This document shows, piece by piece, positions 17,826 to 26,015 of a stretch of 64,000 bases of DNA (position 1 is its first letter; the number at the start of each line of letters is the position of its first letter). The notes beneath the pieces are model-generated. The model was not told where the DNA came from and did no database searches. It saw only the letters and a list, made by a program, of their open reading frames with translations. The position numbers and the translations under genes were made by a program. This stretch comes from Neoaquamicrobium microcysteis (GTDB lineage: Bacteria > Pseudomonadota > Alphaproteobacteria > Rhizobiales > Rhizobiaceae), in contig NZ_VSZS01000056.1 of the NCBI RefSeq assembly GCF_008180155.1, forward strand, positions 1 to 64,000, given 5' to 3'.

Positions 17826-18872
17826 ATGAACATCAAGGGGCTTTTCCTTGGCCAGGCCGCAGCGCTGCTGGCCGTGTCTGGCGCTCAGGCCGCCGATGCC
17901 ATCATCATGGCAGAGCCGGAGCCTATGGAATATGTGCGCGTCTGCGACGTCTACGGTGCCGGGTTCTTCTACATTCCCGGAACCGAGACCTGCCTGCAGA
18001 TCGGCGGCTACATGCGCTACCGCATGGATTATGTGAAGATCGGCGGTCAGCCCTACGAATTCTCGAAGACGGCCCGTTTCGCGCCCAGCTTCGATGCCCG
18101 CAACGAGACCGAGTGGGGCACGCTGCGCAGCTTCGCGCACCTGTTCTTCGAGTGGAACTCTGTGACCGGCAATGACGTCTATGCCGACATGGCCTTCATC
18201 GAGCTGCAGACGGCCAGCGGCTCGTTCCTCATCGGCAAGAACGACACGCCCTATGCCCGCTTCTTCGGCGGCTACGGCGCCGATGGCGACCTGGACGGCG
18301 ACTACGGCAGCCAGATCTACAACAGCGGCGAGCTGTCCTACACCTATACCGGCGCGAACGGCTTCTCGGCTGTGATCGCCGCGATTGAATCCATTGACAT
18401 CACGACCGGCGCTGGCACCGGCAAGTTCCAGCCAAACATCGAAGCCGGCGCGATCTACGAGCAGGACTGGGGTTCCATCGGCGGTATCGTCGGCTACGAC
18501 AATCCCGACGATTCGTGGGGCGCCAAGGGTGTGGCCCGCTTCAACTTCGACCCGTTCTCCGTCGGCGTCCACGTGCTGTACTCGAGCAGCGAGAGCGGCG
18601 TCTACGGCGCGGCCAACCCGGATTCCGGCGAGACCTCGGAGTGGTCGGTTCTGGCCCATGCCGGCGTGCAGGTCAGCGAGAAGGTTTCCGTCAACGGCTA
18701 CTTCCAATGGTTCGACGCAACCACCAGCAGCCCGAGCGCCTATCAGGTCAAGGGTGGCCTGGGCCTGACGCCGGTCGAAAACCTCGAGATCCTCCCCGAG
18801 GTGCGCTACACCAAGGTTTCGGGCGGCGGCGACGCCTGGGAAGGCGTTCTGCGCTTCACCCGCAGCTTCTAG
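17826..18872 (+). CDS. Rhizobiales-type outer-membrane porin
   Basis: The 348-residue protein has a signal peptide ending SGAQA-ADA (about residue 22). The mature N-terminus, with EYVRVCDVYGAGFFYIPGTE and TCLQIGGYMRYRMDY, is the hallmark of the porin family (PF02530) of Brucella Omp2 and rhizobial RopA-like porins; its two Cys probably form a disulfide. The rest consists of alternating beta-strands, and the protein ends in Phe (RFTRSF), the usual signal for insertion by the Bam complex. GGAGA precedes the ATG at 17826. It forms a trimeric channel for small hydrophilic solutes. Confidence 0.96.
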   Translation: MNIKGLFLGQAAALLAVSGAQAADAIIMAEPEPMEYVRVCDVYGAGFFYIPGTETCLQIGGYMRYRMDYVKIGGQPYEFSKTARFAPSFDARNETEWGTLRSFAHLFFEWNSVTGNDVYADMAFIELQTASGSFLIGKNDTPYARFFGGYGADGDLDGDYGSQIYNSGELSYTYTGANGFSAVIAAIESIDITTGAGTGKFQPNIEAGAIYEQDWGSIGGIVGYDNPDDSWGAKGVARFNFDPFSVGVHVLYSSSESGVYGAANPDSGETSEWSVLAHAGVQVSEKVSVNGYFQWFDATTSSPSAYQVKGGLGLTPVENLEILPEVRYTKVSGGGDAWEGVLRFTRSF

Positions 18873-18938
18873 AGCATGTTGCAGTCGGGTGGACTCACCC
18901 GGCGTCGCATACATGCGGCTAAATCAATAAGTTGGACC

Positions 18939-18979
18939 ATGATGTCGTCCGAAAACCGGTTCCCACTTTTCGGCATCAT
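18939..18979. repeat. Rhizobiales intergenic palindromic repeat, copy 1
   Basis: ATGATG (18939) and CCGAAAA (18949-18955) pair with TTTTCGG (18967-18973) and CATCAT around the invariant CCGGTTCCCAC. This is the short palindrome scattered through many rhizobial genomes. The element probably extends left to about 18873. Confidence 0.75.
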
Positions 18980-19007
18980 TGTCTAAAAGCGCGACATTTC
19001 GATTGCG

Positions 19008-19036
19008 AAACCCGGCGGGCGACCGCCGGGTTTTTT
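19008..19036 (+). terminator. Rho-independent terminator of the porin gene
   Basis: CCCGGCGG (19011-19018), loop GCGA, CCGCCGGG (19023-19030) and six T form a textbook terminator, flanked by A residues on the left. Confidence 0.9.
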
Positions 19037-19118
19037 GTTGACTTCGCCAACCCATCTGCTCCCTATCGCGGCGCCGCACGAGCATATCGAGGCACAAGCC
19101 GCAATCGGAGAGCCATGC

Positions 19119-20294
19119 ATGACCGAAGCCTTCCAGCGCACAGACATCACGCTGGCCAACTGGCGTCTTTCTCCCTTTAGCCGCTACAGCTTCGAGCATG
19201 TCGCCGAGTTCGTGCCGACGGCCGACGTGTCCGCTCGGGGCGAAAGGGAAGCGCCCTCCCCGGGCCCGGCGGCTTTGGCGGAGATGATGCTGGAGGACAC
19301 CGATGGAAGCCCGATTACCGCGCTTGCGCATATGCGCCGCTCGCACACAGACCATGCAGTCGTCATGCGCGACGGCGCGGTCATCGCTGAGTGGCTGGCC
19401 GACCACGCGAATGCCTCGCGCCCGCACGTCATCTTCTCGATCAGCAAGTCGCTGACCGGCATCCTGGCCGGCATCGCGGCGGACGAAGGGCTGCTCGATG
19501 CCGACGCCCCGGTCACCTCATATGTGCCTTCCATGCGCGGTTCGGCCTATGGCGATGCGCGGGTACGCGATCTCCTCGACATGACCGTCGATCTCGATTT
19601 CGACGAGGAATATCTGGACAATGGCGGCGCGTTCGACCGCTACCGGCGCGCGATGCTGTGGAACCCGGAAAGGTCGGAGACGCACCCGGAAACCATGGAA
19701 GGGTTTCTAGCGACGCTCGGCAGGCGCGGCGAGCCGCACGGGAGCCGGTTCTACTACGCCTCGCCCAACACCGACCTTCTGGGCCTCGTCATCGAGCGGG
19801 CTACCGGCATCCGGTATCACCGCTATCTGGCCGAGCGGTTGTGGACGCCGATGGGCGCACGGGGTGCTGCCTGCGTCACGGTCGACCGTGTCGGCACCGC
19901 GCGAGCGGCCGGCGGCGTATGCGTGACCACGCGCGATCTGGCGCGGCTGGGCCAGCTCGTGCTCGATGGCGGGCGCACGGTTGACGGACATCAGGTCATT
20001 CCGCGCGCATGGATCGACGATATGCACAGGAACGGCAACAGGCAGGCGTGGATCGTCGGCAACTTCGCCGATGTGTTCGCGGATGGACGCTATCGCTCCT
20101 GCTGGTACGACGTCGGCGACGGGCGTGGGAGCTTCGCGGCCATCGGCATCCATGGCCAGTGGCTGTGGGACGACCCGCAAAGCCGCGTCGTCATCGCCAA
20201 GACGGCGTCGCGGCCGGATGCCAGCAATGACGATGCGACCGCGCTTGAAATCCGCATGCTCGCACAGATCGCAAAAGCCTTTGAAACGCTGTAA
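19119..20294 (+). CDS. Serine hydrolase of the beta-lactamase / penicillin-binding fold
   Basis: The 391-residue protein has the SxxK motif SISK (107-110), a YASPN segment in the place of YxN, and GIHGQWLW as the HxG-type third motif. This fits the class C-like beta-lactamase-related family, which includes esterases, D-aminopeptidases and 6-aminohexanoate-dimer hydrolases. No signal peptide is seen, so it is probably cytoplasmic and not a resistance enzyme. The ATG at 19119 follows GGAG. An aminotransferase gene follows after 36 bases; the two may form a small operon. Confidence 0.85.
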   Translation: MTEAFQRTDITLANWRLSPFSRYSFEHVAEFVPTADVSARGEREAPSPGPAALAEMMLEDTDGSPITALAHMRRSHTDHAVVMRDGAVIAEWLADHANASRPHVIFSISKSLTGILAGIAADEGLLDADAPVTSYVPSMRGSAYGDARVRDLLDMTVDLDFDEEYLDNGGAFDRYRRAMLWNPERSETHPETMEGFLATLGRRGEPHGSRFYYASPNTDLLGLVIERATGIRYHRYLAERLWTPMGARGAACVTVDRVGTARAAGGVCVTTRDLARLGQLVLDGGRTVDGHQVIPRAWIDDMHRNGNRQAWIVGNFADVFADGRYRSCWYDVGDGRGSFAAIGIHGQWLWDDPQSRVVIAKTASRPDASNDDATALEIRMLAQIAKAFETL

Positions 20295-20330
20295 AGCGAC
20301 GTGAACCGCCGTACCGCTGGAAAGCCCGCC

Positions 20331-21440
20331 ATGACCACGCATCCCAAGCTCACCGCCCTTGCCGAATCTCTTCCGGCAACGGTTCCCTTCGTTGGCCCGG
20401 AGGCGCAGGAGCGCCAGCGCGGACGCCCGTTCCGCGCACGCATCGGAGCGAACGAGAGCGGCTTCGGCCCCTCCCCCGCCGTGCAGGCCGTGATCGCCGC
20501 GGCGGCCGGCGATGTCTGGAAATATGCCGACCCCGAGAACCACGATCTAAAGGCGGCGCTGGGCGCGCATCTGGGGATCGCGGCGGAAAACATCGTGATC
20601 GGCGAAGGCATAGACGGATTGCTGGGCCTGATCGTGCGGCTGTTCGTGGAGGCCGGGCAGCCGGTGGTCACCTCGCTCGGTGCCTACCCCACCTTCAACT
20701 ATCACGTCGCCGGGTTCGGCGGGCGGCTCGTCACCGTGCCCTATGCCAACGACCGCGAGGATCTCAACGGCCTTCTTGCCGCCGTGAAGCGCGAGGACGC
20801 GCCGCTGCTTTATCTGTCCAATCCCGACAACCCGATGGGCACATGGTGGGAGGCGGATGAAATCTCGCGGTTGATCGAAGCGCTGCCCGAAACGACCATG
20901 CTTGTGCTGGACGAGGCCTATGGCGAAACCGCGCCTGCATCGGCGATGCCCGCACTCGACGTTTCGCGGCCCAACGTGCTGCGCATGCGGACCTTCTCCA
21001 AGGCCTACGGGCTGGCCGGCCTGCGCTGCGGCTACGCGCTCGGCGAGACGCAGATGATCCGCGCGTTCGACAAGGTGCGCAACCATTTCGGCGTCAACCG
21101 CGTGGCGCAGACTGCGGCTCTGGCCGCGCTTGCAGACCAGCAATACCTCCGCTCGGTGGTCGCCGATGTCGATGCGTGCCGCAAGCGGATAGCGGGCATT
21201 GCGGTGGCAAACGGGCTTGTGGCGCTGCCGTCGGCCACCAATTTCGTCACCTTCGATTGCGGCGGCGACGGCGCGCCGGCGCTGCGCGTCATGCAGGAAC
21301 TCATCAAGCGAGACGTGTTCGTGCGCAAGCCCATGGCCCCGGTACTCGACCGCTGCATCCGCGTGAGCGTGGGCCCGTCAGCCGAAATCGACCTGTTCGA
21401 GCAGGAACTGCCGGAGGCGCTGAAGGCTGCGCGGGGTTAG
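20331..21440 (+). CDS. HisC-like pyridoxal-phosphate aminotransferase
   Basis: The 369-residue product is a fold-type I aminotransferase of the histidinol-phosphate aminotransferase group. IGANESGFGPSPAV is the substrate-loop start, NPDNPMGTW carries the PLP-contacting Asn, LDEAYGE the Asp, and TFSKAYGLAGLRCGY the Schiff-base Lys. It is not in a his operon, so a role with another amino acid is as likely as histidine synthesis. An alternative GTG start at 20301 is possible. Its stop overlaps the stop of the convergent MarR-GNAT gene by four bases. Confidence 0.85.
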   Translation: MTTHPKLTALAESLPATVPFVGPEAQERQRGRPFRARIGANESGFGPSPAVQAVIAAAAGDVWKYADPENHDLKAALGAHLGIAAENIVIGEGIDGLLGLIVRLFVEAGQPVVTSLGAYPTFNYHVAGFGGRLVTVPYANDREDLNGLLAAVKREDAPLLYLSNPDNPMGTWWEADEISRLIEALPETTMLVLDEAYGETAPASAMPALDVSRPNVLRMRTFSKAYGLAGLRCGYALGETQMIRAFDKVRNHFGVNRVAQTAALAALADQQYLRSVVADVDACRKRIAGIAVANGLVALPSATNFVTFDCGGDGAPALRVMQELIKRDVFVRKPMAPVLDRCIRVSVGPSAEIDLFEQELPEALKAARG

Positions 21441-22360
21441 AGCTCGAGTTCCCAGTACTGGCCGGTCAGGTCCACGCCGAAGCTGTGATGCGCCTCCTCG
21501 CTGACCAACTGAAAGCCGACGCGTTCGTAGATGCGGCGCGCCTCGGCGAGGATGCTGTTCGTCCATAGAGTGAGCCGGCGGTAGCCGCTGTCGCGCGCCT
21601 GCTGCACGCAGCGTTCGACGAGCATGCGGCCGACGCCCCTGCCGCGCGCGGCGCTCTCCACATGCAGAAGCCGCAGCTTCGCCACCTCGTCGTCCTGCCG
21701 CACCAGAAAGATCGCCCCAAGCCGCTCGCCACCCCTCTCCGCGATCCAGCAGAACTCTCGGGCGGGCTGGAAATTTCGCAGGAAGTCAGCGCAGATTTGC
21801 GCCACCATCGCCTCGAACTCGATGTTCCAGCCATATTCCTCGGTATAAAGGCTTGCCTCGCGGCTGATGACCCAGCCGATGTCGCCGGGCCGGTGGGGCC
21901 GCAGCACCACGGGGACGTCCGGCTCGGCGTCGCCCTGCAACGTCTCGGTGATCCGGGCCATCGCATCGACCATGTTTTCGCGGTGAAGCGCATCCAGCGG
22001 CGCCAGAAGCGCTTCTATCTGCTGCTTGGAACGCGCCTGAAGCGTGTTGAGCGCGGCACGTCCCTTGGCCGTCAGTTCAAGCCTGCGCCGGCGGCGATCC
22101 TCGCCATCGGCGTGCGCCTTCACCAGCCCGTTCTCCCGGAACCGGCGCAATATGCGCGCCAGATAGGCAGGGTCGAGCAACAGGTCGCGGGCGATATCCA
22201 CCGCGTTCGGCGATGCCCGATGGCCAAGCTCATAAAGCACGCGCGATTCGGCCAGCGTGAACTCGCTCTGCGTCAGCGTCTCGTTCAGCACGCCGATGGT
22301 GCGCGTATAGAAGCGGTTGAACTCCCGAACCCTGCCTACGCTGTCCTGCAACGAAGTCAT
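21437..22360 (-). CDS. MarR-GNAT fusion protein (regulator with acetyltransferase domain)
   Basis: The 307-residue protein has an N-terminal MarR winged helix (about 1-140; ESRVLYELGHR, DPAYLARILRRFRENGLV, DRRRRRLELTAKGRA) and a C-terminal GNAT acetyltransferase (about 150-307; LLHVESAARGRGVGRMLVE is the acetyl-CoA loop, IYERVGFQLV the end). Such fusions are widespread; the acetyl acceptor is usually unknown. The start at 22360 has AGGAG nearby. It is divergent from nothing obvious and convergent with the aminotransferase. Confidence 0.92.
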   Translation of the reverse strand: MTSLQDSVGRVREFNRFYTRTIGVLNETLTQSEFTLAESRVLYELGHRASPNAVDIARDLLLDPAYLARILRRFRENGLVKAHADGEDRRRRRLELTAKGRAALNTLQARSKQQIEALLAPLDALHRENMVDAMARITETLQGDAEPDVPVVLRPHRPGDIGWVISREASLYTEEYGWNIEFEAMVAQICADFLRNFQPAREFCWIAERGGERLGAIFLVRQDDEVAKLRLLHVESAARGRGVGRMLVERCVQQARDSGYRRLTLWTNSILAEARRIYERVGFQLVSEEAHHSFGVDLTGQYWELEL

Positions 22361-22423
22361 CGCACCGCTCCTCGCCATCACGCCTCAAGGATAATGACAA
22401 TTAGTGGACTGCGTCAACTATTC

Positions 22424-23338
22424 TCATTGTGCAGCACGGCCGCCGAAAGGCAAGACTGCCGCAGACATGGGCCCCGCTCCCGCACCCTCGGCGACGGCCA
22501 TGTGCAAGTCCGACAGGCCGGCCAGGAATTCGCGCACCACCTGGCCACCGCCGAGCCGAATGATGTTGACGTGGTTTGCGTCCTCTATCACCGCCACGCT
22601 CGCCAACGCGGGGTTGGCTTCCGCCAGTACGCGGGCAAACAGCGGCGGCGTGACTAGATCGCGGCTTCCGGCAAGCAGCAGCACCGGCGCACGGATTTCG
22701 GCCACGCGCGCGACATTGTCGAAGCGCGATCGCACCAGTAGCGCAGGGATGTTGCCGGCCTGCTGCCTTACCGCCTGAAGGAAATTGGACAGCGGCGCCT
22801 CAAGGATCACCGCGCGCACATCCAGCTGCGCGCCGGTGTTGGCCGCGATCGTCGAGCCCATCGAGTAGCCGTAGAGCACGAAACCGCCCGGCGCCTCCAC
22901 CCGCTCGCGGAACTGCGTCAGCATCGACATGGCGTCCAGATACAGGTCAAACTCCCGCGGCGTGCCCCTGTTGCCGCCATATCCGCGGTAGCCTGCGAGC
23001 AGCAGGCCGTAGCCCTGCGTGGTTAGTTCCAGCAGATGGCCCGGCTTGCGCATGATGTCACCGTCCCTACCAGGGAAATAGACGAGCACCGGCTTGTCGC
23101 CTTGCGGCGCGACGTACCAGGAGCGCAATTTGAGCCTGTCGTGCGTGGTGTGATCGAACGGGCGCAGAACCGCGTGGCCGTCCAGATCGAAGACGTTGAA
23201 CGCCAGCCGCTGGCGAAACAGGATCCATTCGGGAACGAGCGACAGGACGATGGCGCAGGCAGCGACAAGGATTGCTGTGGCCGTTGCCAGCGGCAGTCGT
23301 CGAAATCGCGCGGCAGGGTCTCGTGTCGACTGCAGCAT
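22424..23338 (-). CDS. Membrane-anchored alpha/beta hydrolase
   Basis: The 304-residue protein starts with a membrane span (about 18-37; ATAILVAACAIVLSLVP) and continues with an alpha/beta hydrolase fold: GRDGDIMRKPGH near the oxyanion region, GYRGYGG at 116-122, nucleophile Ser159 in GYSMGS, Asp in AGSRD, and His in NHVNI. It resembles the BEM46/FrsA-like group that faces the periplasm; the substrate is unknown. It diverges from the TetR gene across a gap that contains that regulator's probable operator. Confidence 0.82.
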   Translation of the reverse strand: MLQSTRDPAARFRRLPLATATAILVAACAIVLSLVPEWILFRQRLAFNVFDLDGHAVLRPFDHTTHDRLKLRSWYVAPQGDKPVLVYFPGRDGDIMRKPGHLLELTTQGYGLLLAGYRGYGGNRGTPREFDLYLDAMSMLTQFRERVEAPGGFVLYGYSMGSTIAANTGAQLDVRAVILEAPLSNFLQAVRQQAGNIPALLVRSRFDNVARVAEIRAPVLLLAGSRDLVTPPLFARVLAEANPALASVAVIEDANHVNIIRLGGGQVVREFLAGLSDLHMAVAEGAGAGPMSAAVLPFGGRAAQ

Positions 23339-23403
23339 GTTTCTCAACGAGTTTTTCCGCGGAGGGTTCCTGTGGACAGTCCCGCGACACCGACCTTGAA
23401 TTA

Positions 23404-23420
23404 ATTGAACGTTCGTTTTA
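23404..23420. promoter_or_regulatory. Probable TetR operator between divergent genes
   Basis: AATTGAACGTTCGTTTTA is centred on the palindrome GAACGTTC (23407-23414), a common core in TetR-family sites. It lies 25 bases upstream of the TetR gene and upstream of the hydrolase gene, so autoregulation and control of both directions are likely. Confidence 0.6.
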
Positions 23421-23444
23421 TTCTTGTCGGAACGGGAGAGAACG

Positions 23445-24044
23445 ATGGCGCGAACGGCCGGATCGGATGGAGGAAAGACGCAGGCCGCGATACGCGACGC
23501 CGCCATCAGCCTCATCGCCCGCTTCGGCTACGAGGCCGTGTCGATGCGCCAGCTCGCCGCCGAGGTCGGCGTGCAGGCGGCCGCGCTCTACCGCTATTTT
23601 CCCACCAAGGAAGATTTGCTCTACGATCTGATGACGGCGCACATGCAGGCCCTGCTGGCAAGCTGGCAGGAAGCACGCCCTTCCACCGCCGAGCCCGCGC
23701 CCCGGCTTGCTGCCTTCGTCAGAAACCACATCCGCTTCCATGTCGAGCGGCGTCATTCTACCCACGTCAACAACATGGAGCTGCGCTCGCTGTCGCGCGA
23801 CAGGCTGACGGCGATCCTGCGTCTGCGTGCATCCTACGAGAAGGAATTGCGGCAAATCCTGCGCGACGGCGCGGAGCAAGGCGCGTTCACCGTAGAGGAT
23901 GTGACGCTTACCGCCATGGCCATCATCCAGATGGTGACGGGAGTGATCGTCTGGTTTCGGCCCGACGAGCGCCTTTCCGTGGCCGAAGTTACGGATACCT
24001 ATCACAAGATGACGATGCGCCTCGTGGGCGCACGCGAGAATTAG
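23445..24044 (+). CDS. TetR-family regulator of the leucine-degradation cluster
   Basis: The 199-residue protein has an N-terminal helix-turn-helix (about 12-60; [26 protein letters not shown]) and a helical ligand domain. The ATG at 23445 has GGGAGAG upstream. It lies 11 bases before the isovaleryl-CoA dehydrogenase gene on the same strand and so probably regulates that operon; TetR proteins such as LiuQ do this in other proteobacteria. An acyl-CoA effector is likely by analogy. Confidence 0.88.
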   Translation: MARTAGSDGGKTQAAIRDAAISLIARFGYEAVSMRQLAAEVGVQAAALYRYFPTKEDLLYDLMTAHMQALLASWQEARPSTAEPAPRLAAFVRNHIRFHVERRHSTHVNNMELRSLSRDRLTAILRLRASYEKELRQILRDGAEQGAFTVEDVTLTAMAIIQMVTGVIVWFRPDERLSVAEVTDTYHKMTMRLVGAREN

Positions 24045-24055
24045 GGAGAAAGCCC

Positions 24056-25216
24056 ATGTACGACCGCGTGATGAATTTCGGGCTCGGCGAGGACATCGAC
24101 GCGCTGCGCGACACCGTGCGCCGCTTCGCGCAGGACCGGATCGCGCCGGCAGCGGGCGAGATCGACCGTTCCAACGAGTTCCCGGCTCACCTCTGGTCCG
24201 AAATGGGCGCGCTCGGCCTCCTGGGCATGACCGCCGATCCCGAATATGGCGGCACCGGCATGGGCTACCTCGCCCACGTCGTCGCGATGGAGGAAATCTC
24301 GCGCGCATCCGCCTCGGTCGGCCTGTCCTACGGCGCGCACTCAAACCTCTGCGTGAATCAGATCAACCGCTGGGGCACGGCAGAGCAGAAGGCGAAATAT
24401 CTTCCCGCGCTGTGCGCTGGCGAGGCGGTGGGCGCACTGGCGATGTCAGAGCCGGGCGCAGGATCGGACGTGGTGTCGATGAAGCTGCGGGCCGACAAGA
24501 AGAACGACTGCTACGTGCTGAACGGCTCGAAGATGTGGATCACCAACGGCCCGACGGCCGATACGCTGGTGGTCTACGCCAAGACGGAACCGACCATGGG
24601 CTCGCGCGGCATCACCGCCTTCCTCATCGAACGCGGGATGAAGGGCTTTTCGGTCGCGCAGAAGCTGGACAAGCTGGGCATGCGCGGCTCCGACACCGGC
24701 GAACTGGTGTTCGAAGACGTCGAGGTGCCTTACGAGAACGTGCTGCATCAGGAGGGCAAGGGCGTCGAGGTGCTGATGTCGGGTCTCGACTATGAGCGCG
24801 TGGTGCTGTCGGGCGGGCCGCTCGGCATCATGGCCGCCGCGCTCGATGTCGCCGTGCCCTACGCGCAGGAGCGCCGGCAGTTCGGCAACGCCATCGGCGA
24901 GTTCCAGCTCGTGCAAGGCAAGCTTGCCGACATGTACACGACGATGAACGCCTGCCGCGCCTATGTCTATGCGGTGGCCACCGCCTGCGACCGCAAGGAG
25001 ACGACCCGCAAGGACGCCGCCGGCTGCATCCTCTATTCGGCTGAAAAGGCCACCCAGATCGCGCTCGACTCCATCCAGCTTCTTGGCGGCAACGGCTACA
25101 TCAACGATTACCCAACCGGCCGCCTGCTGCGCGACGCCAAGCTCTACGAGATCGGCGCTGGCACCAGCGAGATCAGGCGCTGGCTGATCGGGCGGGAGAT
25201 GATGGCGGAAGGATAA
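24056..25216 (+). CDS. liuA: Isovaleryl-CoA dehydrogenase
   Basis: This enzyme oxidises isovaleryl-CoA to 3-methylcrotonyl-CoA in leucine degradation and passes electrons to ETF. The 386-residue protein has the acyl-CoA dehydrogenase order (N-terminal helices, the flavin motif [16 protein letters not shown]). The catalytic Glu is in [14 protein letters not shown], the position used by isovaleryl-CoA dehydrogenases; the alternative position near the C-terminus reads [10 protein letters not shown], without the usual base. [20 protein letters not shown] is also typical. It is the first enzyme gene of the cluster, with MCC genes downstream. Confidence 0.95.
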   Translation: MYDRVMNFGLGEDIDALRDTVRRFAQDRIAPAAGEIDRSNEFPAHLWSEMGALGLLGMTADPEYGGTGMGYLAHVVAMEEISRASASVGLSYGAHSNLCVNQINRWGTAEQKAKYLPALCAGEAVGALAMSEPGAGSDVVSMKLRADKKNDCYVLNGSKMWITNGPTADTLVVYAKTEPTMGSRGITAFLIERGMKGFSVAQKLDKLGMRGSDTGELVFEDVEVPYENVLHQEGKGVEVLMSGLDYERVVLSGGPLGIMAAALDVAVPYAQERRQFGNAIGEFQLVQGKLADMYTTMNACRAYVYAVATACDRKETTRKDAAGCILYSAEKATQIALDSIQLLGGNGYINDYPTGRLLRDAKLYEIGAGTSEIRRWLIGREMMAEG

Positions 25217-25231
25217 ATGGCAGCCTTTTGG

Positions 25232-25265
25232 ATATTTGCCATAAATTGCCGAACGTGGCATATTT
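25232..25265. promoter_or_regulatory. Imperfect inverted repeat before the toxin-antitoxin pair
   Basis: ATATTTGCCA (25232-25241) and TGGCATATTT (25256-25265) form an imperfect inverted repeat in an AT-rich gap. This is where an AbrB-type antitoxin complex would be expected to bind for autoregulation. Confidence 0.45.
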
Positions 25266-25295
25266 TCTCCTTTTCGCCATAAGGGAATGCACACA

Positions 25296-25631
25296 ATGAG
25301 CCCGGACGAGAAAAGCGGCTTCGCGGAACAGTCACAGACTTCGTACGATGCGGAATTGCGCGAGCAGCTTCTGCGCAGACCACCCCGCTATGAGAAACTG
25401 AAACTCGGGAATGGCGGCCGGATCGTCATCCCCGCCGCCATGCGGGAGGAAATGGGCGTCAAGCCGGGCGACACGCTGATCGCTGAGGTAAAGGATGGCG
25501 AGTTGCGGCTGATCTCCCGCAGGATGGCCCTGCGACAGGTGCAGGCTGAAATGGCAAAGTACCGCAAGCCGGGCGAGAGCGTCGTCGATGAGTTTCTCGC
25601 GGAGCGCCGCGCCATGTGGGGCGAAGAATGA
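25296..25631 (+). CDS. AbrB/SpoVT-fold antitoxin
   Basis: The 111-residue protein contains a swapped-hairpin AbrB DNA-binding domain (about 33-75; KLGNGGRIVIPAAMREEMG, VKPGDTLIAEVKDGELRLIS). It is followed by a helical tail ending in [12 protein letters not shown] that would bind the toxin. The start at 25296 is preferred over 25287 because AAGGG is at a proper distance from it. Its stop overlaps the toxin start (ATGA), the typical vapBC arrangement. It probably represses its own promoter. Confidence 0.88.
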   Translation: MSPDEKSGFAEQSQTSYDAELREQLLRRPPRYEKLKLGNGGRIVIPAAMREEMGVKPGDTLIAEVKDGELRLISRRMALRQVQAEMAKYRKPGESVVDEFLAERRAMWGEE

Positions 25632-26005
25632 TCGTTCTGGACAGTTCCGCCGTGCTGGCGGCCATGCTCAATGAGAGCGGCGCAGACAACGTCCATGCCG
25701 TGATCGACGACAGCGTCATATCGTCGATCAACGCCGCAGAGATCATCACCAAGCTAGTCGATCGAGGATTGCCGGGAGCTGAGGTCCGCGCCCGATACGA
25801 AAATCTTAGGCTGGAGGTAATCGCCTTCGATGAGTCCCTTGCTATCGCGACAGGTTTTCTGCGCTCCGCCACCCGGCACAAAGGGCTGTCGCTGGGCGAC
25901 AGGGCGTGCCTGGCGCTGGCCATCCGCGAGAACGGCACGGCAGTCACGGCGGACCGCAAATGGGCCGACCTCGACCTCGGCTGCACGATAAAAGTGATCC
26001 GATAG
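25628..26005 (+). CDS. PIN-domain toxin (VapC-like ribonuclease)
   Basis: The 125-residue protein has the PIN nuclease fold with acidic metal ligands Asp5 (VLDSSA), Glu38 (INAAEI), Asp91 ([11 protein letters not shown]) and Asp109 (TADRKW). All four catalytic positions are kept, so it should be active. It is encoded with its AbrB antitoxin by a four-base overlap, and the carboxylase gene follows after 10 bases. VapC toxins cut tRNA or rRNA in the cytosol. Confidence 0.9.
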   Translation: MIVLDSSAVLAAMLNESGADNVHAVIDDSVISSINAAEIITKLVDRGLPGAEVRARYENLRLEVIAFDESLAIATGFLRSATRHKGLSLGDRACLALAIRENGTAVTADRKWADLDLGCTIKVIR

Positions 26006-26015
26006 GAGAAAGAGC

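Noticed and set aside
17613-18914. A 433-codon minus-strand frame
   Set aside because: It is antisense to the porin gene, which has a signal peptide and the porin family hallmark.
19119-20294. A true beta-lactamase resistance gene
   Set aside because: The fold motifs fit, but there is no signal peptide and the YxN and KTG-type motifs are atypical; an esterase or aminopeptidase role is more likely.
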